From Ichthyophis bannanicus (taxonomy: Eukaryota > Chordata > Amphibia > Gymnophiona > Ichthyophiidae), in contig CM066040.1 of the NCBI GenBank assembly GCA_033557465.1, positions 330,788,297-330,852,296 on the forward strand: a stretch of DNA of 64,000 bases, given 5' to 3'. Below are positions 1 to 11,040 of this stretch, in pieces; within the stretch, counting starts at the first letter, position 1; each line of letters opens with the position of its first letter. Both the position numbers and the translations under genes were made by a program. The notes beneath the pieces were generated by a model. It made no database searches, was not told the origin of the DNA, and worked only from the letters and a program-made list of their open reading frames with translations.

Positions 1-16
1 AATTCCTCGGGCATTT

Positions 17-579
17 TTGTTGAACCTTTTAGATTTGGTTCCTAACAACAATTACTTTTTGTATCAACAGAAGTATTTTTTACAAGTCTTCGGGCTTGCC
101 ATAGGGGCTGTGGTTGCCCCCTCTATTGCAACTATCTATATGGCTTATTTTGAAGAGCTTTACGTATATTCAGGATCTTTATTTAGATATGTTGTATTCT
201 GGTGAAGATTTTTAGATGACATATTTTTCCTATGGTCTGGATCCGAAGCTGATTTACATTTATTTCTATCGTCATTAAATACTCAATGAGCAATATTCAA
301 TTTACAGCTCAAATACAGCAAACTCAAATCCAATTTTTGGATATTACCATTAGTAAAACATCTGAAGGTCTGTCTACATCTTTATACAGAAAACCGGTGC
401 AACGGAATACTTTATTGAGCTTTTCGAGTTTCCATCCTGCCCCTTTAAAGCGAGGCTTACCATATGGCCAGTTTTTAAGGCTCTGCTGTAATTGCTCATC
501 ATTACAAGAATTCTATTATCATGCAGAGGATCTACGACAACGTCTGTTAATTAGAGGCTATCCCCATTCAATAATTTAA
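17..579 (+). pseudogene. Penelope-like reverse transcriptase, C-terminal part (broken)
   Basis: The reading frame from 17 contains a Penelope-type block (GLAIGAVVAPSIATIYMAYF) and stops at 203-205. The catalytic motif FLDDIFFLW follows in the same frame at about 209-235, so the stop is a single nonsense change just before the active-site aspartates (215-220). A frameshift near 280 moves the thumb region into the frame that opens at 286 and ends at 579, which includes QIQFLDITISK and SLYRKP. The polymerase is non-functional here. Family assignment rests on motif order and the downstream GIY-YIG domain. Confidence 0.82.
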
Positions 580-869
580 AAAGCATTTAAACAGGCTCAC
601 TTTTCCCATCGGGAATGGCTGCTGACTTCTTCCAGGACTTCCCAAGAATCTCAGATGACAGATGACAATATCACTGCAGTATTCCCTTATGTACAAGGAA
701 TCTCTGGGGTTATTTCTGCATTACGTTGTTTCTGGCCAATTCTGGAATTACGTTCTTGTTTTAAAGAAAAGTGGTTAATGGTGTCCTACTCTTGGGGGGC
801 TAATTTAAGAGATCTGGTGGTAAGAACCACATCATCATTGGATCGCCCCTTTCTTCACATACTGATTTG

Positions 870-1298
870 GGCCACTTTATATGTGGCTCTTGTATTTATT
901 GTGAAACTAGCATCACAGGGGATACCTGGACGGATGCCCGCACATAAATCTAAATGGCACACTACTGTGAATCATCTTTTGTAGTGTATTTGATCCTATG
1001 CCCTTGTTCTCTCTACTATGTGGGATGGACTATCAGACCTATAAAGAAGCGTCTGGGTGAACATGCATTCCGTTTACACCTGAAAAACCTCACAGCACCT
1101 CTGGTGGAACACTGTTTGCAATGTACACATACTTTCCAGCAACTCCATTGGCGAATCCTTGATTATAGTCCGCCCGATCCAAGAGGAGGTGACCGGATCT
1201 CCAAATTACAGAGGTTAGAACAGAGATGGATTTTCAGATTACAAACGGTCTCCCCTAATGGTCTTAATGCCTTCCTCGAATGGCATAGTATAATTTGA
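870..1298 (+). pseudogene. Penelope-like GIY-YIG endonuclease domain
   Basis: The frame from 954 to 1298 carries the GIY-like strand VVYLILCPC, the YIG-like strand YYVGWT, then RPIKKRLGEHAFRLH with the conserved arginine, and LEQRWIF near the C-terminus with the expected glutamate. The cysteine cluster HFICGSCIYC at about 873-902 lies in the same frame, separated by two stop codons near 945-955. In Penelope-like elements this domain nicks the target DNA. The domain itself reads open to its stop, but the full protein is interrupted. Confidence 0.85.
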
Positions 1299-1579
1299 AT
1301 TTTACAATTTGGGCAAAACCTTCAATGAAAGTAACAATTCTCTGAGATGTATCTTAAATTAATTTTGTCCAACCAGGAGAGGAGGTTCCCTTGACTCATA
1401 GGGTCTTTCCTCCCTGTTTGGTGAGTAAACTTGCCTTATGTCTATTGGTTTAGACTTTCTTTTGGGCTGACTTGTCATCATTTACATCAGACGCCGGCTT
1501 TTTTAAGCGAAACGGCTCTATCTTTCTGAACATTGATGACTCTGTCTTTTGAAAATTGAAGCTTTTCAACTACAAGCCT

Positions 1580-1645
1580 TCCATTCTACCTGATGCAGGG
1601 TCAAATAATCCTTTAGACCCGAAACGTGCCACGTCGTACATTTTG
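1580..1645 (+). ncRNA. Candidate hammerhead ribozyme in the Penelope 3' region
   Basis: A hammerhead-like core is visible. CTGATG lies at 1590-1595. Stem II pairs GGGTC (1598-1602) with GACCC (1616-1620). GAA follows at 1621-1623. Stem III pairs ACGT (1624-1627) with ACGT (1631-1634) around a GCC loop, and the cleavage-site C is 1635. Stem I pairs TAC (1587-1589) with GTA (1636-1638). The core differs from the canonical CUGAUGA by one extra base (CUGAUGCA). Hammerhead motifs are known in Penelope-like terminal repeats, so the location fits. Activity is not shown. Confidence 0.62.
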
Positions 1646-1849
1646 GTTTCTGTGGTGAAAATGAGCTCGGGGCAGACTGCAGCTAAGTGAAATAACTTTA
1701 TTTGATAGTATTCTTTTTCAAATGATTAAAATGGAGTGATCACGGCGAGAGGGTGGTTTTGCTTCCCCCACTTTTGGTGAACTATACTCCAACAAAAAAA
1801 GATAGAGGGCCTTCTTCTTATTCTTTTCAGAGTTCAATTTTTTAGAGGC

Positions 1850-2227
1850 CCTTCTATTTCCAGCCCTACCCAGCATCCGCTCCCTTCTAGTCCCTGCATC
1901 AGCCCATTTCCAGTCCTAGCTCCCTCATCCATTTCCAGTCCTATCTGAGTCCCCCCATCAGCCCATTTCTAGTCCTTTCCTAGCCCCACTATCAGCCCAT
2001 GTCAAATCCTAGCTTCCCTCCACTCAGCCCATTTCCAATCCAAGCCCTCCATGAGTCCATTTCAATCCAAACCCCCACCACAGCCCATTTCCAATCTTAG
2101 CTCCCCCCAACAGCCCATTTCCAGTCCTATCCTAGCTCCTCCATCAGCCCATTTTCTGTCCTACCTCCCCCCCACTCAGCCCATTTCCAGTCCTAGCTCC
2201 CTCCCCTCACAGCCCATTTCTACTACT
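1850..2227. repeat. C-rich minisatellite array, segment 1
   Basis: Imperfect head-to-tail units of about 25-30 bp share the core CCCATTTCCAGTCCTAGC followed by a C-run and ATCAG. Short open frames here, rich in Pro and Ser, come from the repeat and are not genes. The array resumes at 2871 and again at 7363, so one ancestral array was split by insertions. Confidence 0.85.
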
Positions 2228-2870
2228 ATTTAACATTTATAAAGTGCTACCTTGTACGCAGCGCTGTACAGACATATAAGAGTGACAGTCCCTGCTCATC
2301 AGAGCTTACAATCTAATCGCGTCAACAAAACACACAGAGCAACAGACTAGTTAGGGCAAAACCAGGTTGGCTGTCACCCATTACTACTACAAGTACTAGT
2401 GCGCAATTCAATTTAAATAAGAGACAGACAGACAGTCCCTGCTTGAGAGCTTACAATCTAGACATGACAAGTAATAGAGACAGTCCCTGCTCATCAGAGT
2501 TTACAATCTAGTTGATACAACACAGGGAGATTATGATCTGGTTAGGACAGAGAGGTGTAGGTAGGGGTGGATAGGGGAAGAAGGAGATAAGGTGGGACAC
2601 TGAGTTACATTACAGCAGCATATACTACACACCCAGTATATTACAATCCAAGAAGGTAGGGCATCGTGGGATCGATCACATCACATCGAGGGTTACATTA
2701 CAGGAGGGCTGGGCATCATGGGGTACATAGATTACAGCAAGAGTTACAATGGAGAATGCTTACATGGTGAGATTTCTTGAGGTTCCATTGCCTCTGGTCT
2801 GGTCTAGTCAGCTCCTCGGAGTAGCTGGATTGGGGTGGAAGAGGAGAACGCGAACATTCCACAGTGCTGC
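2228..2870 (-). mobile_element. L2-type LINE 3' ends, minus strand, mosaic
   Basis: The segment begins with a TAC-type short repeat, then reads on the minus strand as a typical L2/MIR-like 3' end: TGTAAGCTC, TGAGCAGGGAC, GTACAGCGCTG. The TGTAAGCTC/GAGCAGGGAC block recurs near 2430-2460 and 2475-2510, so more than one 3' end or an internal duplication is present. The same tail occurs at 20868-20970 and in short form at 31735-31796. No convincing coding region was seen. Confidence 0.65.
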
Positions 2871-3262
2871 GTTTAAGGGCCACTTCCAGTCCTAACCCCC
2901 CCCCCATCACCCCATTTCCATTCCAAGCCCCCCTCCCCATCAGCTATTTGCAGGTCAAGCACTCCCCTTCCACTCAGTCCATTTCCACTCCAAGCCCCCC
3001 TCCCCATCAGCTATTTGCAGTTCAAGCCCCCCTTCCACTCAGCCCATTTCCATTCCAAGCCCCCATCCACATCAGCTATTTGCATTTCAAGCTTCCCCTT
3101 CCACAGCCCATTTCTAGTCCTAGCACCCCCCCAACCCATTACCAGTCCTAGCCCCCCATAGCCCATTACCAGTCCTAATCCCCCCATCAGCCCACTTCCA
3201 GTCCTAACCACCCCCATCACCCCATTTTCAGTCTTAGCCCCCCATAGCCCATTACCAGTCCT
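2871..3262. repeat. C-rich minisatellite array, segment 2
   Basis: The same core unit as 1850-2227 is present, with a variant containing CAGCTATTTGCA between 2940 and 3090. It is cut at 3262-3267 by the CR1-A insertion. Confidence 0.85.
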
Positions 3263-3279
3263 AACACATTGAATGTCAC

Positions 3280-4108
3280 ATGTATGATTTTCTCCCAGTT
3301 GGTGAGAGGTCTTACATATGCACTACGTGCAAAGAACTCCTTGCTCTCAGGGAACGAGTCCGTTCTCTAGAGGCTGGAGTAGCAGACCTGGAAGACATAA
3401 GAAAGACAGAGAAGTACATGGACGTGACCTACAGGGATATAGTCCTGAAGTCCCACCTCCAGTCTGGCAGCATCCCTGTTGCCATGGAGGAGAGAGGTCA
3501 CGTGACAGGGGAGCATCACCCTGGTGTGGCAGGAAGTGATCCTGTAACTAGGACCTGTCCTCCAGGTGATGTAAAACCCTCTCGCACCGAGGACGTTTCT
3601 CCAGGGCCACATGCCCATGAGGGGAGGGTCAGGACAGCTGTTATAATTGGTGATTCAATCATTAGGAATGTAGATAGCTGGTGATTCAATCATTAGGAAT
3701 GTAGATAGCTGGGTGGCTGGTGGACGTGAGGATCGCCTGGTAACATGCCTGCCTGGTGCGAAGGTAGCGGACCTCACGCACCGCCTAGATAGGATCGTAG
3801 ATAGTGCTGGGGAGGAGTCTGCTGTCTTGGTACATGTTGGTACCAATGACATAGGAAAATGTGGTAGGGAGGTTCTGGAGGCTAAATTTAAGCTTTTAGG
3901 TAGGAAGTTGAAATCCAGAACTTCCAGGATAGCGTTCTCCGAAATGCTTCCTGTTCCACGTGCAGGACCCAAAAGACAGGCAGAGCTCCAGAGTCTCAAT
4001 GCGTGGATGAGACAATGGTGCAAAGATGAGGGTTTTGGATTTGTTAGGAACTGGGGAACATTCTGGGGAAAGGGGGGGGCTCTTCCGAAGGGATGGGCTT
4101 CACCTTAA
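3280..4108 (+). pseudogene. CR1 ORF1 (zinc/coiled-coil and SGNH esterase-like), copy A
   Basis: The frame from 3280 starts in a cysteine-containing segment (YICTTCKELLALRERVRSLE) that runs into a short coiled coil. It then reaches the esterase block I motif GDSIIR and stops at 3682-3684. The remainder, from 3713 to 4108, has LVHVGTNDIG (block III-like) and ends near 4106. The break is caused by a direct 31-bp duplication (3649-3679 and 3680-3710), which shifts the frame. CR1 ORF1 proteins are known to carry such an esterase domain; its role in retrotransposition is not settled. Confidence 0.82.
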
Positions 4109-4207
4109 TCAGGATGGGACCAGACTGCTGGCATTAACCTTTAAAAAAGAGATAGAGAAGCTTTTAAACTAGAAAGCAGGGGAAAGCCGACAGTCACCCA
4201 GGAGCGC

Positions 4208-7190
4208 ATGGTTCGGACGAAGGTATCCTTGAAGGATACTACCAAAAGCAGTGAGGTTCCAAAAGGGAGTATAGTAGCCGAAATGCCCTTGAGTAAGGAG
4301 CAGACAGAGCATAAAGATGCCAAATTACCCATGCCTACCAATAGCCAGATTAATATGAATAAAATACAGTCTCTAAAATGCTTGTATGCCAATGCTAGAA
4401 GTCTAAACAATAAGATGGGAGAGTTAGAATACATAGCACTAAATGAGAGGTTAGATATGATTGCACTGTCAGAGACATGGTGGAAGGAGGATAACCAGTG
4501 GGACACTGTGATACCTGGATACAAACTATATCGTAATGATAGAGCTGATCAAATTGGTGGAGGGGTTGCGCTCTATGTTAGAGAGGGCATTGAGTCAGAA
4601 AGGATTAAAGTTTTGCAGGGAACAAAATTTGCTGTAGAATCTCTATGGATTGAAATTCCACTTATGAAGGGGAAGGTGATGGCAGTGGGAGTATACTATC
4701 GACCGCCTGGCCAGAATGAACAAATGGATGATGAAATGCTCAAAGAAATCACGGAAGCTAACAAAAGTCACAACAGAGTAGTAATAATAGGTGATTTCAA
4801 TTACCCCGGTATCGACTGGGTCAGTGTCACGGCAGGACAAGCTAAAGAGGTAAAGTTTCTAGATGGAATAAATGACTGCTTCTTGGAGCAGCTGGTTCAT
4901 GAACCGACCAGAGGGGAAGCCATACTGGACCTAGTCCTTAGTGGAACGCCAGATCTGGTGCAAGAAATAAGGGTGTTGGGACCACTTGGCAATAGTGATC
5001 ATAGTATGATCATGTTTGATTTAATTATTGGAGGACAAATAGTAAAGGAATCCACAGTACTACCTTTTAACTTTCAAAAGGGAGACTATGATAGAATGAG
5101 GAATATAGTTAGGAAAAAACTAAAAGGAGCGGTTCCAAAGGTTAAAGACTTACAGCAAGCTTGGGCGTTATTTAAAACTACTATCCTCGAAGCCCAGACC
5201 AGCTGTATTCCACGCATTAAGAAGAGTGGAAGAAAGTCCAAAAAACTGCCAGCATGGTTTAAAGGTGGGGTCAGAGAGGCTGTTGCTGCCAAAAAAGCAA
5301 CCTTCAGGAAATGGAAAAAAGAGCCAAATGATGAAAACTGGAAACAGCACAAGCACTGGCAAGTTAAATGCAAAGCATTGATAAGGCAGGCAAAGCGGGA
5401 ATTTGAGAAGAAACTTGCTACGGAAGCAAAAACACGAAATAAAGACTTTTTCAAGTACATTCGTAGCAAAAGGCCTGTGAGAGAGTCAATTGGACCATTA
5501 GATGATAGAGGGGTAAAAGGGGCAGTAAGAGGAGACAAGGCTATAGCAGACAGACTGAATGAATTCTTTGCTTCGGTCTTTACTGAGGAAGATGTAGGGA
5601 TGCTACCCAAGACTGAAGTGGTATTTAAAGGTGATACTGCAGAGGAATTGAGAGAAATATCACTACACCGGGAAGATATATTACAACTATTTGATAAACT
5701 GAATAGTAGCAAATCACCTGGACCGGATGGTATACATCCCAGAGTGTTGAAAGAGCTGAAATATGAGATTGCAAACCTGCTATTATAGGTAATCTGTGAA
5801 CTTTCATTAAAAACATCTGTAATACCTGAAGATTGGAGGGTCGCCAACGTAACACCAATTTTTAAAAAGGGTTCCAGGGGTGACCCGGGAAATTACAGAC
5901 CGGTGAGCCTGACGTCAGTACCAGGGAAAATGGTAGAAACCATCATAAAGAACAAAATTACACAGCATGTAGATAGTCATGGCCTAATGGGAGACAGCCA
6001 ACATGGCTTTAGACAAGGAAGATCTTGTCTTACTAATCTGATATGTTTTTTTGAAGGTGTGCATAAACAGGTAGACAAAGGTGAGTCGGTTGATATAGTG
6101 TATCTGGACTTTCAGAAAGCTTTTGACAAGGTCCCCCATCAGAGACTTTTGGCGAAGCTAATAAGTCATGGGTTAGGAGGCAGTGTACTATTGTGGATTG
6201 GGAACTGGTTAAAAGATAGAAAGCAGAGGGTAGGGCTAAATGGCCAATATTCCCAATGGAAAAGGTGAATAGTGGAGTACCCCAGGGATCTGTACTGGGT
6301 CCGCTACGTTTTGACATATTCATAAATGACCTCGAAAAGGGAATAACTAGTGAGGTTATCAAATTTGCAGATGACACAAAACTGTTTAAAGCTGTTAAAA
6401 CCCAAGAGGATTGTGGAAAACTGCAGGAGGATCTGGATAAATTGGAAGACTGGGCATCCAAGTGGCAGATGAAATTTAATGTGGACAAGTGCAAAGTTAT
6501 GCACCTAGGAAAGAACAACCCACACACTATAGTTACACGATGCAAGGCTCCACATTAGAAACCACCACCCAGGAAAAAGATTTAGGAGTCATCGTGGATA
6601 ACATGTTAAAACCCTCCGCCCAGTGTGCAGCGGCGGCCAAGAAAGCAAATAGAATGCTAGGTATCATAAGGAAAGGGATGGAAAATAAAACAAAGGATAT
6701 TATAATGCCTCTGTATCGCTCCATGGTACGACCGCACCTTGAATATTGTGTGCAATTCTGGTCACCGTATCTCAAAAAGGACATAGCGTTATTAGAAAAA
6801 GTACAGAGAAGAGCCACCAAATTGGTGAAGGGGATGGAAGGCTACTCCTATGAAGAGAGGCTAAATAGGTTAGGGCTCTTTAACCTGGAAAAGAGACGGC
6901 TGAGGGGAGATATGATAGAGGTCTATAAATTAATGAATGGAGTGGAACGGATAAACGTGGATCAATTGTTTACACTATCAGAATATAGGAAGACTAGGGG
7001 ACATGTAATGAAGCTACAGGGTAAACTATTTAAGACAAATAGGAGAAAATATTTTTTCACTCAACGTGTAACCAAACTCTGGAATCTGTTACCAGAGGAT
7101 GTAGTAAGGGCTGTTAGTATAGATGGGTTTTAAAAAAGGTTTGGACAAGTTCCTGGAGGAAAGGTCCATAAACCACTATTAAAAAGGGAC
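4208..7190 (+). pseudogene. CR1 ORF2 endonuclease-reverse transcriptase, copy A (four pieces)
   Basis: The frame 4208-5788 encodes an apurinic-type endonuclease (NARSLNNK, LSETWW, GDFNYPGIDW, NSDHSM) and the start of the reverse transcriptase. A stop at 5786-5788 is followed in the same frame by 5903-6268 (YRPVSLTS, HGFRQGRSCLTNL, LDFQKAFDKVPHQRL). A one-base loss near 6260 shifts to 6256-6558, which holds GVPQGSVLGPL and the catalytic FADDTKLF. Another shift near 6530 leads to 6489-7133, the C-terminal region with [12 protein letters not shown]. The last break is near 7130. At least four lesions make it non-functional. Confidence 0.9.
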
Positions 7191-7362
7191 CCAGGATATC
7201 AATGCTTGACCCAGTACAAGCATTGAGGAACCTGTGTCTTTTGGGGATATTGCTAGGTACGCATGACCTAGATTGGCCACTGTTGGAAACAGGATACTGG
7301 GCTTGATGGACCTCGGTCTGACCCAGTATGGCATGTCTTATGTTCTTATGTTCTTATAACAC

Positions 7363-8285
7363 CCCATCATCCCACTTCCAGTCTTAGCCCCCCCATCAGC
7401 CCACTTCCAGTCTTAGCCCCCCCCATCAGCCCATTACCAGTCCTAACCCAAGTCCTAAACCCCCCATCAGCCCATTTCCAGTCCTAGTCCCCCCATAGCC
7501 CATTACCAGTCCTAACTCCCCATCAGCCCACTTCCAGTCCAAACCCCCCATCACCCCATTTTCAGTCTTAGCTCCCCCTATAGCCCATTACCAGTCCTAA
7601 CCCCCCATCAGCCCACAGCCCATTACCAGTCCTAACCCCCCCATAAGCCCATTTCCAGTCCTAGCCCCCATAGCCCATTACCAGTCCTAACCCCCCCATC
7701 AGCCCACTTCCAGTCCTAACCCCCATCACCCTATTTTCAGTCTTAACTCCCCCCCATAGCCCATTACCAGTCCTAACCCCCCATCAGCCCACAGCTCATT
7801 ACCAGCCCTAACCCCATCAGCCCACCTCAAGTCCTAAGCCCCCATTAGCCCATTTAGATTCCTAGCCCACCCATTACCAGTCCTAACCCCCCATAGCCCA
7901 TTACCAGTCCTAACCCCCCCCATCAGCCCACTTCCAGTCCTAACCCCCCATCATCCCATTTTCAGTCTTAGCTCCCCCCCATAGCCCATTACCAGTCATA
8001 ACCCCCCATCAGCCCACAATCCATTACCAGTCCTAACCCCATCAGCCCACCTCAAGTCCTAACCCACCCATCAGCCCATTTCCAGTCCTTTCCCCCCCAT
8101 AGCCCATTACCATCCTAACCCCCCCATAGCCCATTACCATCCTAACCCCCCCATCAGCCCACTTCCAGTTCTAACCCCCCATCACCCCATTTTCAGTCTT
8201 AGCTCCCCCCACATAGCCCATTACCAGTCCTAATCCCCCATCAGCCCACAGTCCATTACCAGTCCTAACCCTCCTCCCCCCCATC
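7363..8285. repeat. C-rich minisatellite array, segment 3
   Basis: This is the longest part of the array, with units carrying CCCATTACCAGTCCTAAC and CCCACTTCCAGTCCTAAC. Some blocks alternate in a higher-order pattern (ATAGCCCATTACCAG, then ATCAGCCCACTTCCAG, then ATCACCCCATTTTCAG) several times between 7500 and 8250. No coding region was seen. Confidence 0.88.
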
Positions 8286-8299
8286 AGCCCAGGGAAAGT

Positions 8300-8665
8300 T
8301 TAAAATATAAAAAAAAGCTGGCTGCCGCTGTGGCAGCAACAGAATCGAGTATCCCGCGGGCCCCCCCGGGTCTTCCCTCCCTGCATCAATCCCTTCGGCG
8401 CGGCTTTCAGAGCCACGAAGGGAGAGTTTCTCCCTCACGGCTCTGTTAAGTCCGCCGGGGCTGATGGGAAACGGGCATTTCCTGTTTCCCATCAGCCCCA
8501 GCGGGCTTAACAGAGCCGCAAAAGGGAAACTCTCCCTTCGCGGCTCTGAAAGCTGCGCCGAAGGGACTGATGCGGGGAGGGAGGACCAGGGGGGGGGGGA
8601 CCCCTGCGGGACACTCGATTCTGCTGCTGCCACGGCAGCAGCCAGCTTTTTTTTTTAAATTTACT
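8300..8665. repeat. Long GC-rich foldback (inverted repeat)
   Basis: A left arm (about 8301-8471) and right arm (about 8485-8660) are near-complementary over about 170 bp, with a spacer of about 13 bp at 8472-8484. Both outer edges are A/T homopolymers next to AGCTGGCTGC. Open frames on both strands here are by-products of the palindrome. A GGCCGGCCCTG sequence near 8748 resembles the termini of some DNA transposons, so this may be a non-autonomous element, but no matching left end or target duplication was found. Confidence 0.7.
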
Positions 8666-9177
8666 TTTAAAGCAGAATGTTGTTTGCGTGGGGCCCCCTG
8701 AAACGCGGGGCCCTGTGCAAAAAACATTCTCTCTCAATGGACAGGCCGGCCCTGATGGCACCATAACCTTCTATAGGGTACCTCTGATTGAGCTGGAAGC
8801 CCCAAACAGCAGGTCCTCCAAAATAGTATATGCATTAAGTTTTAAGTGCTACATTAGGGAACTATACTGGAAAAAAGTGTATTGGAGAAAACACAACATG
8901 GAATGTTTGGAAGTCCACCAGATACATCTTGACATGTGAAATAGGCAATTGGTTTCAGCTTATTTGGGTGAATGAAATTCCATGGTGCCTTAGGTTTAGG
9001 CCACTCATATCCACATCAATACATGAGCCTAAGCCATATTCCAGCTGAGATGAAAATCTAACAAGAAAGTGGAATGCTGCCTGCCCATCCCTCAAAATAA
9101 TAATTTTGTTAAGTTGATGTCTGCTGTAGATTTTCCGCTAGAGTTTCTTTCAAAAGCTACCATTTTGGTCAATTTAT
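8666..9177. other. Unassigned spacer
   Basis: I see no recognisable gene, repeat family or RNA here. The first 90 bases contain two GGGGCCC blocks that may belong to the neighbouring foldback element. The rest is ordinary AT-rich sequence up to the DIRS-1 left end. Confidence 0.5.
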
Positions 9178-9540
9178 TTTCTGTGAACAAGCAGGAAATA
9201 AGTCTTCACGTAAGGGTGATGTCACTGACGCAGCCCCGCATGGAATGCTCCACAGCACCTGCCTTCCCTGCCCACCGCAGCACCATATTCTCCAGTCTTC
9301 TTTTTTCTGCGGAGTGCCTAGGATGTATCTCTGCAGTCCAGAAAAAAGTTTGAATTTCTTGCCCTTGTGGCTGAGCTTTTGTTCACTTTTACACCCACCC
9401 ATTGACAGCTTTTTTTCTCATCCTCTGGGTGCTTTCTAATATAATTTTTGTGCCTTTTTGGCATCTTTTTCCCCTTTGGGGCTTTTTTCCACCCATAGCT
9501 GTTTTTCAATTTAATTTTGCCGAGGCGGTATTTTTCAACA

Positions 9541-11040
9541 TGTCTAAGCCTGTTAGCAGCTTAAAAAATGCTCCAAATGTGGCAAGACCATTTCTGCCAC
9601 TGACCGCCATAATTGGTGCTTGCAATGCCTTGGGCCAAACCACTAGCCACTCTGTTTGCAGATGATGCGTCGAGGACTGAAGGGTCAGGAAAAGCAGGAG
9701 TCCCTCTTTGGCTCATCTGATTCACTATCCTCAGCCCCAGCCCCCTCATCCACACCTGAGGTAGCCAAGGGAAAAGAGCAGAGGGCTCAGGTGGAGCAGA
9801 AGGGTTCGAATGGAGAGGGGCATCCCTCTATCGAGATCCCGTGCATGTCAAAAGGGGAGCAGAAGGAGAAAATCCACATGCAGTGTCATTGCAGCCCCTC
9901 TAGACGCGAGACGGACAGCGAAGGCCGAGAACAGCCAACCAAGCTTGCCTGGCGAGAGGACCAGATCTGAATGGCGGAGTCCATTCCCAATGTTCAGAAG
10001 GTCTGCTAGATGTCTCCTGATGCTCCTTTCATTGTGGAGTCCCCAATCAAGGGTTCACCGGTGATGTCTGCGGTCGCAACCTTTACGTTCTCATCAGTGG
10101 TGGTTCTGGAGGAATGCCTATGAGCATTAGAAGCTCATCTGGTGGCGGTAGAAGCCCTGCAGAATGCAGGCTTCATGGCACGAAGTGCGTCGTCACCACA
10201 CTCCTTCCATTCGATCCCAGAAACCCTTGTCTTGCCCACCGCAGCAGGGACATCGAGTAGGAGACCATTATCAGCACCGCTGGATGTAGCCATATCCCTC
10301 TCCAGTGTATCAGAGTCCGAGGCCCCCTCTTCTGAGCCATGCAATCGGTGCTCAGAGAAAACTTGGCATTACTTCGACTTCCTCTCAGAATGTGAATTGG
10401 AATGGGAGACTGAGGCAGAATCAACGGTGTCAGACCCTCGGGCCCAGGATTTCCTGTCCAACCCATCGCCCCCTCCGGATCATCAGAAGTCACCCCCGGA
10501 AGACATGTCCTTCCAGAATTTGTTCGGGACCTGGCCAAGGCCATCCCCTTTTCTCTGGAATCGGAAGAGGAACTGAGGGCGGAGGAACTAGAACTCCTCC
10601 AGTACCCCTCTGCCCCTCATGAGGCAATGACTGTTCCCGCCCACCAAGTCCTGCAGAGGCTGCCTCTGCAGCTGTGGGAAGAGCCTTACACTCTCCCTGC
10701 TATCAGCTGCCAGCTCAATTCCCTGTTCCGGGTCCAAAAGGCTCTGGGATTCGAGAAGCCTCAATTACCCCACAATTGTATGGTGGTCAAGTCTGCCTTG
10801 AAGTGGGTAAAGAGTGCCAAGATGCACTCCTCAGTGCTGCCCTCATGAGAGTCATGGACACTAGACTCCTTCGGTAGGAGGTGCTTCCAGGGTTCTATGC
10901 TGATAGCATGGATCCTGGCCTACAAAATGTACATGGCCATATTCCTCAAAGATGTCATGCTGGACATTGAGGACTTCACTTCCCTCATCCCTGCTTCCCA
11001 AAGGCACAGCCCACCCCCCAGCCCAAGCCGGGTGGGGGAT
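9541..11040 (+). pseudogene. DIRS-1 gag-like protein (broken)
   Basis: The N-terminal Cys/His motif is recognisable near 9565-9645 (KKCSKCGKTISATDRHNW, then LQCLGPNH) and is followed directly by a stop. The body lies in several frames at 9656-9970, 10142-10576, 10627-10848 and 10897-11040. It includes the block shared by all copies, PPEDM.FQN.. near 10490-10530. Compared with DIRS-5 gag, the C-terminal portion after about 11000 is deleted, and the frame passes straight into the pre-RT region. DIRS gag is presumed to bind RNA and form particles. Confidence 0.7.

Larger units (their letters stand above)
1..1800 (+). mobile_element. Penelope-like retroelement, 3' portion
   Basis: The segment holds, in order, a reverse-transcriptase C-terminal half, a linker with a CxxCxxC-like cysteine cluster (about 870-905), a GIY-YIG endonuclease, and a 3' region with a candidate hammerhead ribozyme. 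That order is the signature of Penelope-like elements. The element runs off the left edge of the window, so its 5' part is not visible. Frameshifts and stops show it is dead. The right boundary is uncertain; the C-rich minisatellite begins near 1850. Confidence 0.85.
3268..7357 (+). mobile_element. CR1-clade LINE, copy A (5' truncated)
   Basis: A 4.1-kb non-LTR retrotransposon with ORF1 (coiled coil plus SGNH esterase-like domain), ORF2 (endonuclease and reverse transcriptase) and a 3' end reading GGTCTGACCCAGTATGGC followed by repeats of TTCTTATG. It starts inside ORF1 relative to copy B, so it is 5' truncated. It sits inside the minisatellite. AACAC occurs at 3263-3267 and 7358-7362 and may be a short target duplication, although such a short match could be chance. 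Confidence 0.9.

Noticed and set aside
2051..3220. Several Pro/Ser- or Gly-rich open frames on both strands
   Set aside because: They are translations of the C-rich minisatellite and of a LINE 3' end, with no start context, domain or codon constraint.
5086..5847. 253-codon minus-strand frame over CR1-A ORF2
   Set aside because: Antisense shadow; the plus strand carries clear endonuclease and RT motifs and the same shadow appears over CR1-B.
8265..8764. Overlapping open frames on both strands
   Set aside because: They mirror each other because the region is a palindrome; GC-rich sequence lacks stop codons by composition.
9810..10064. Short basic ORF in DIRS-1 gag
   Set aside because: Alternate frame of the gag linker with no motif shared with other copies.
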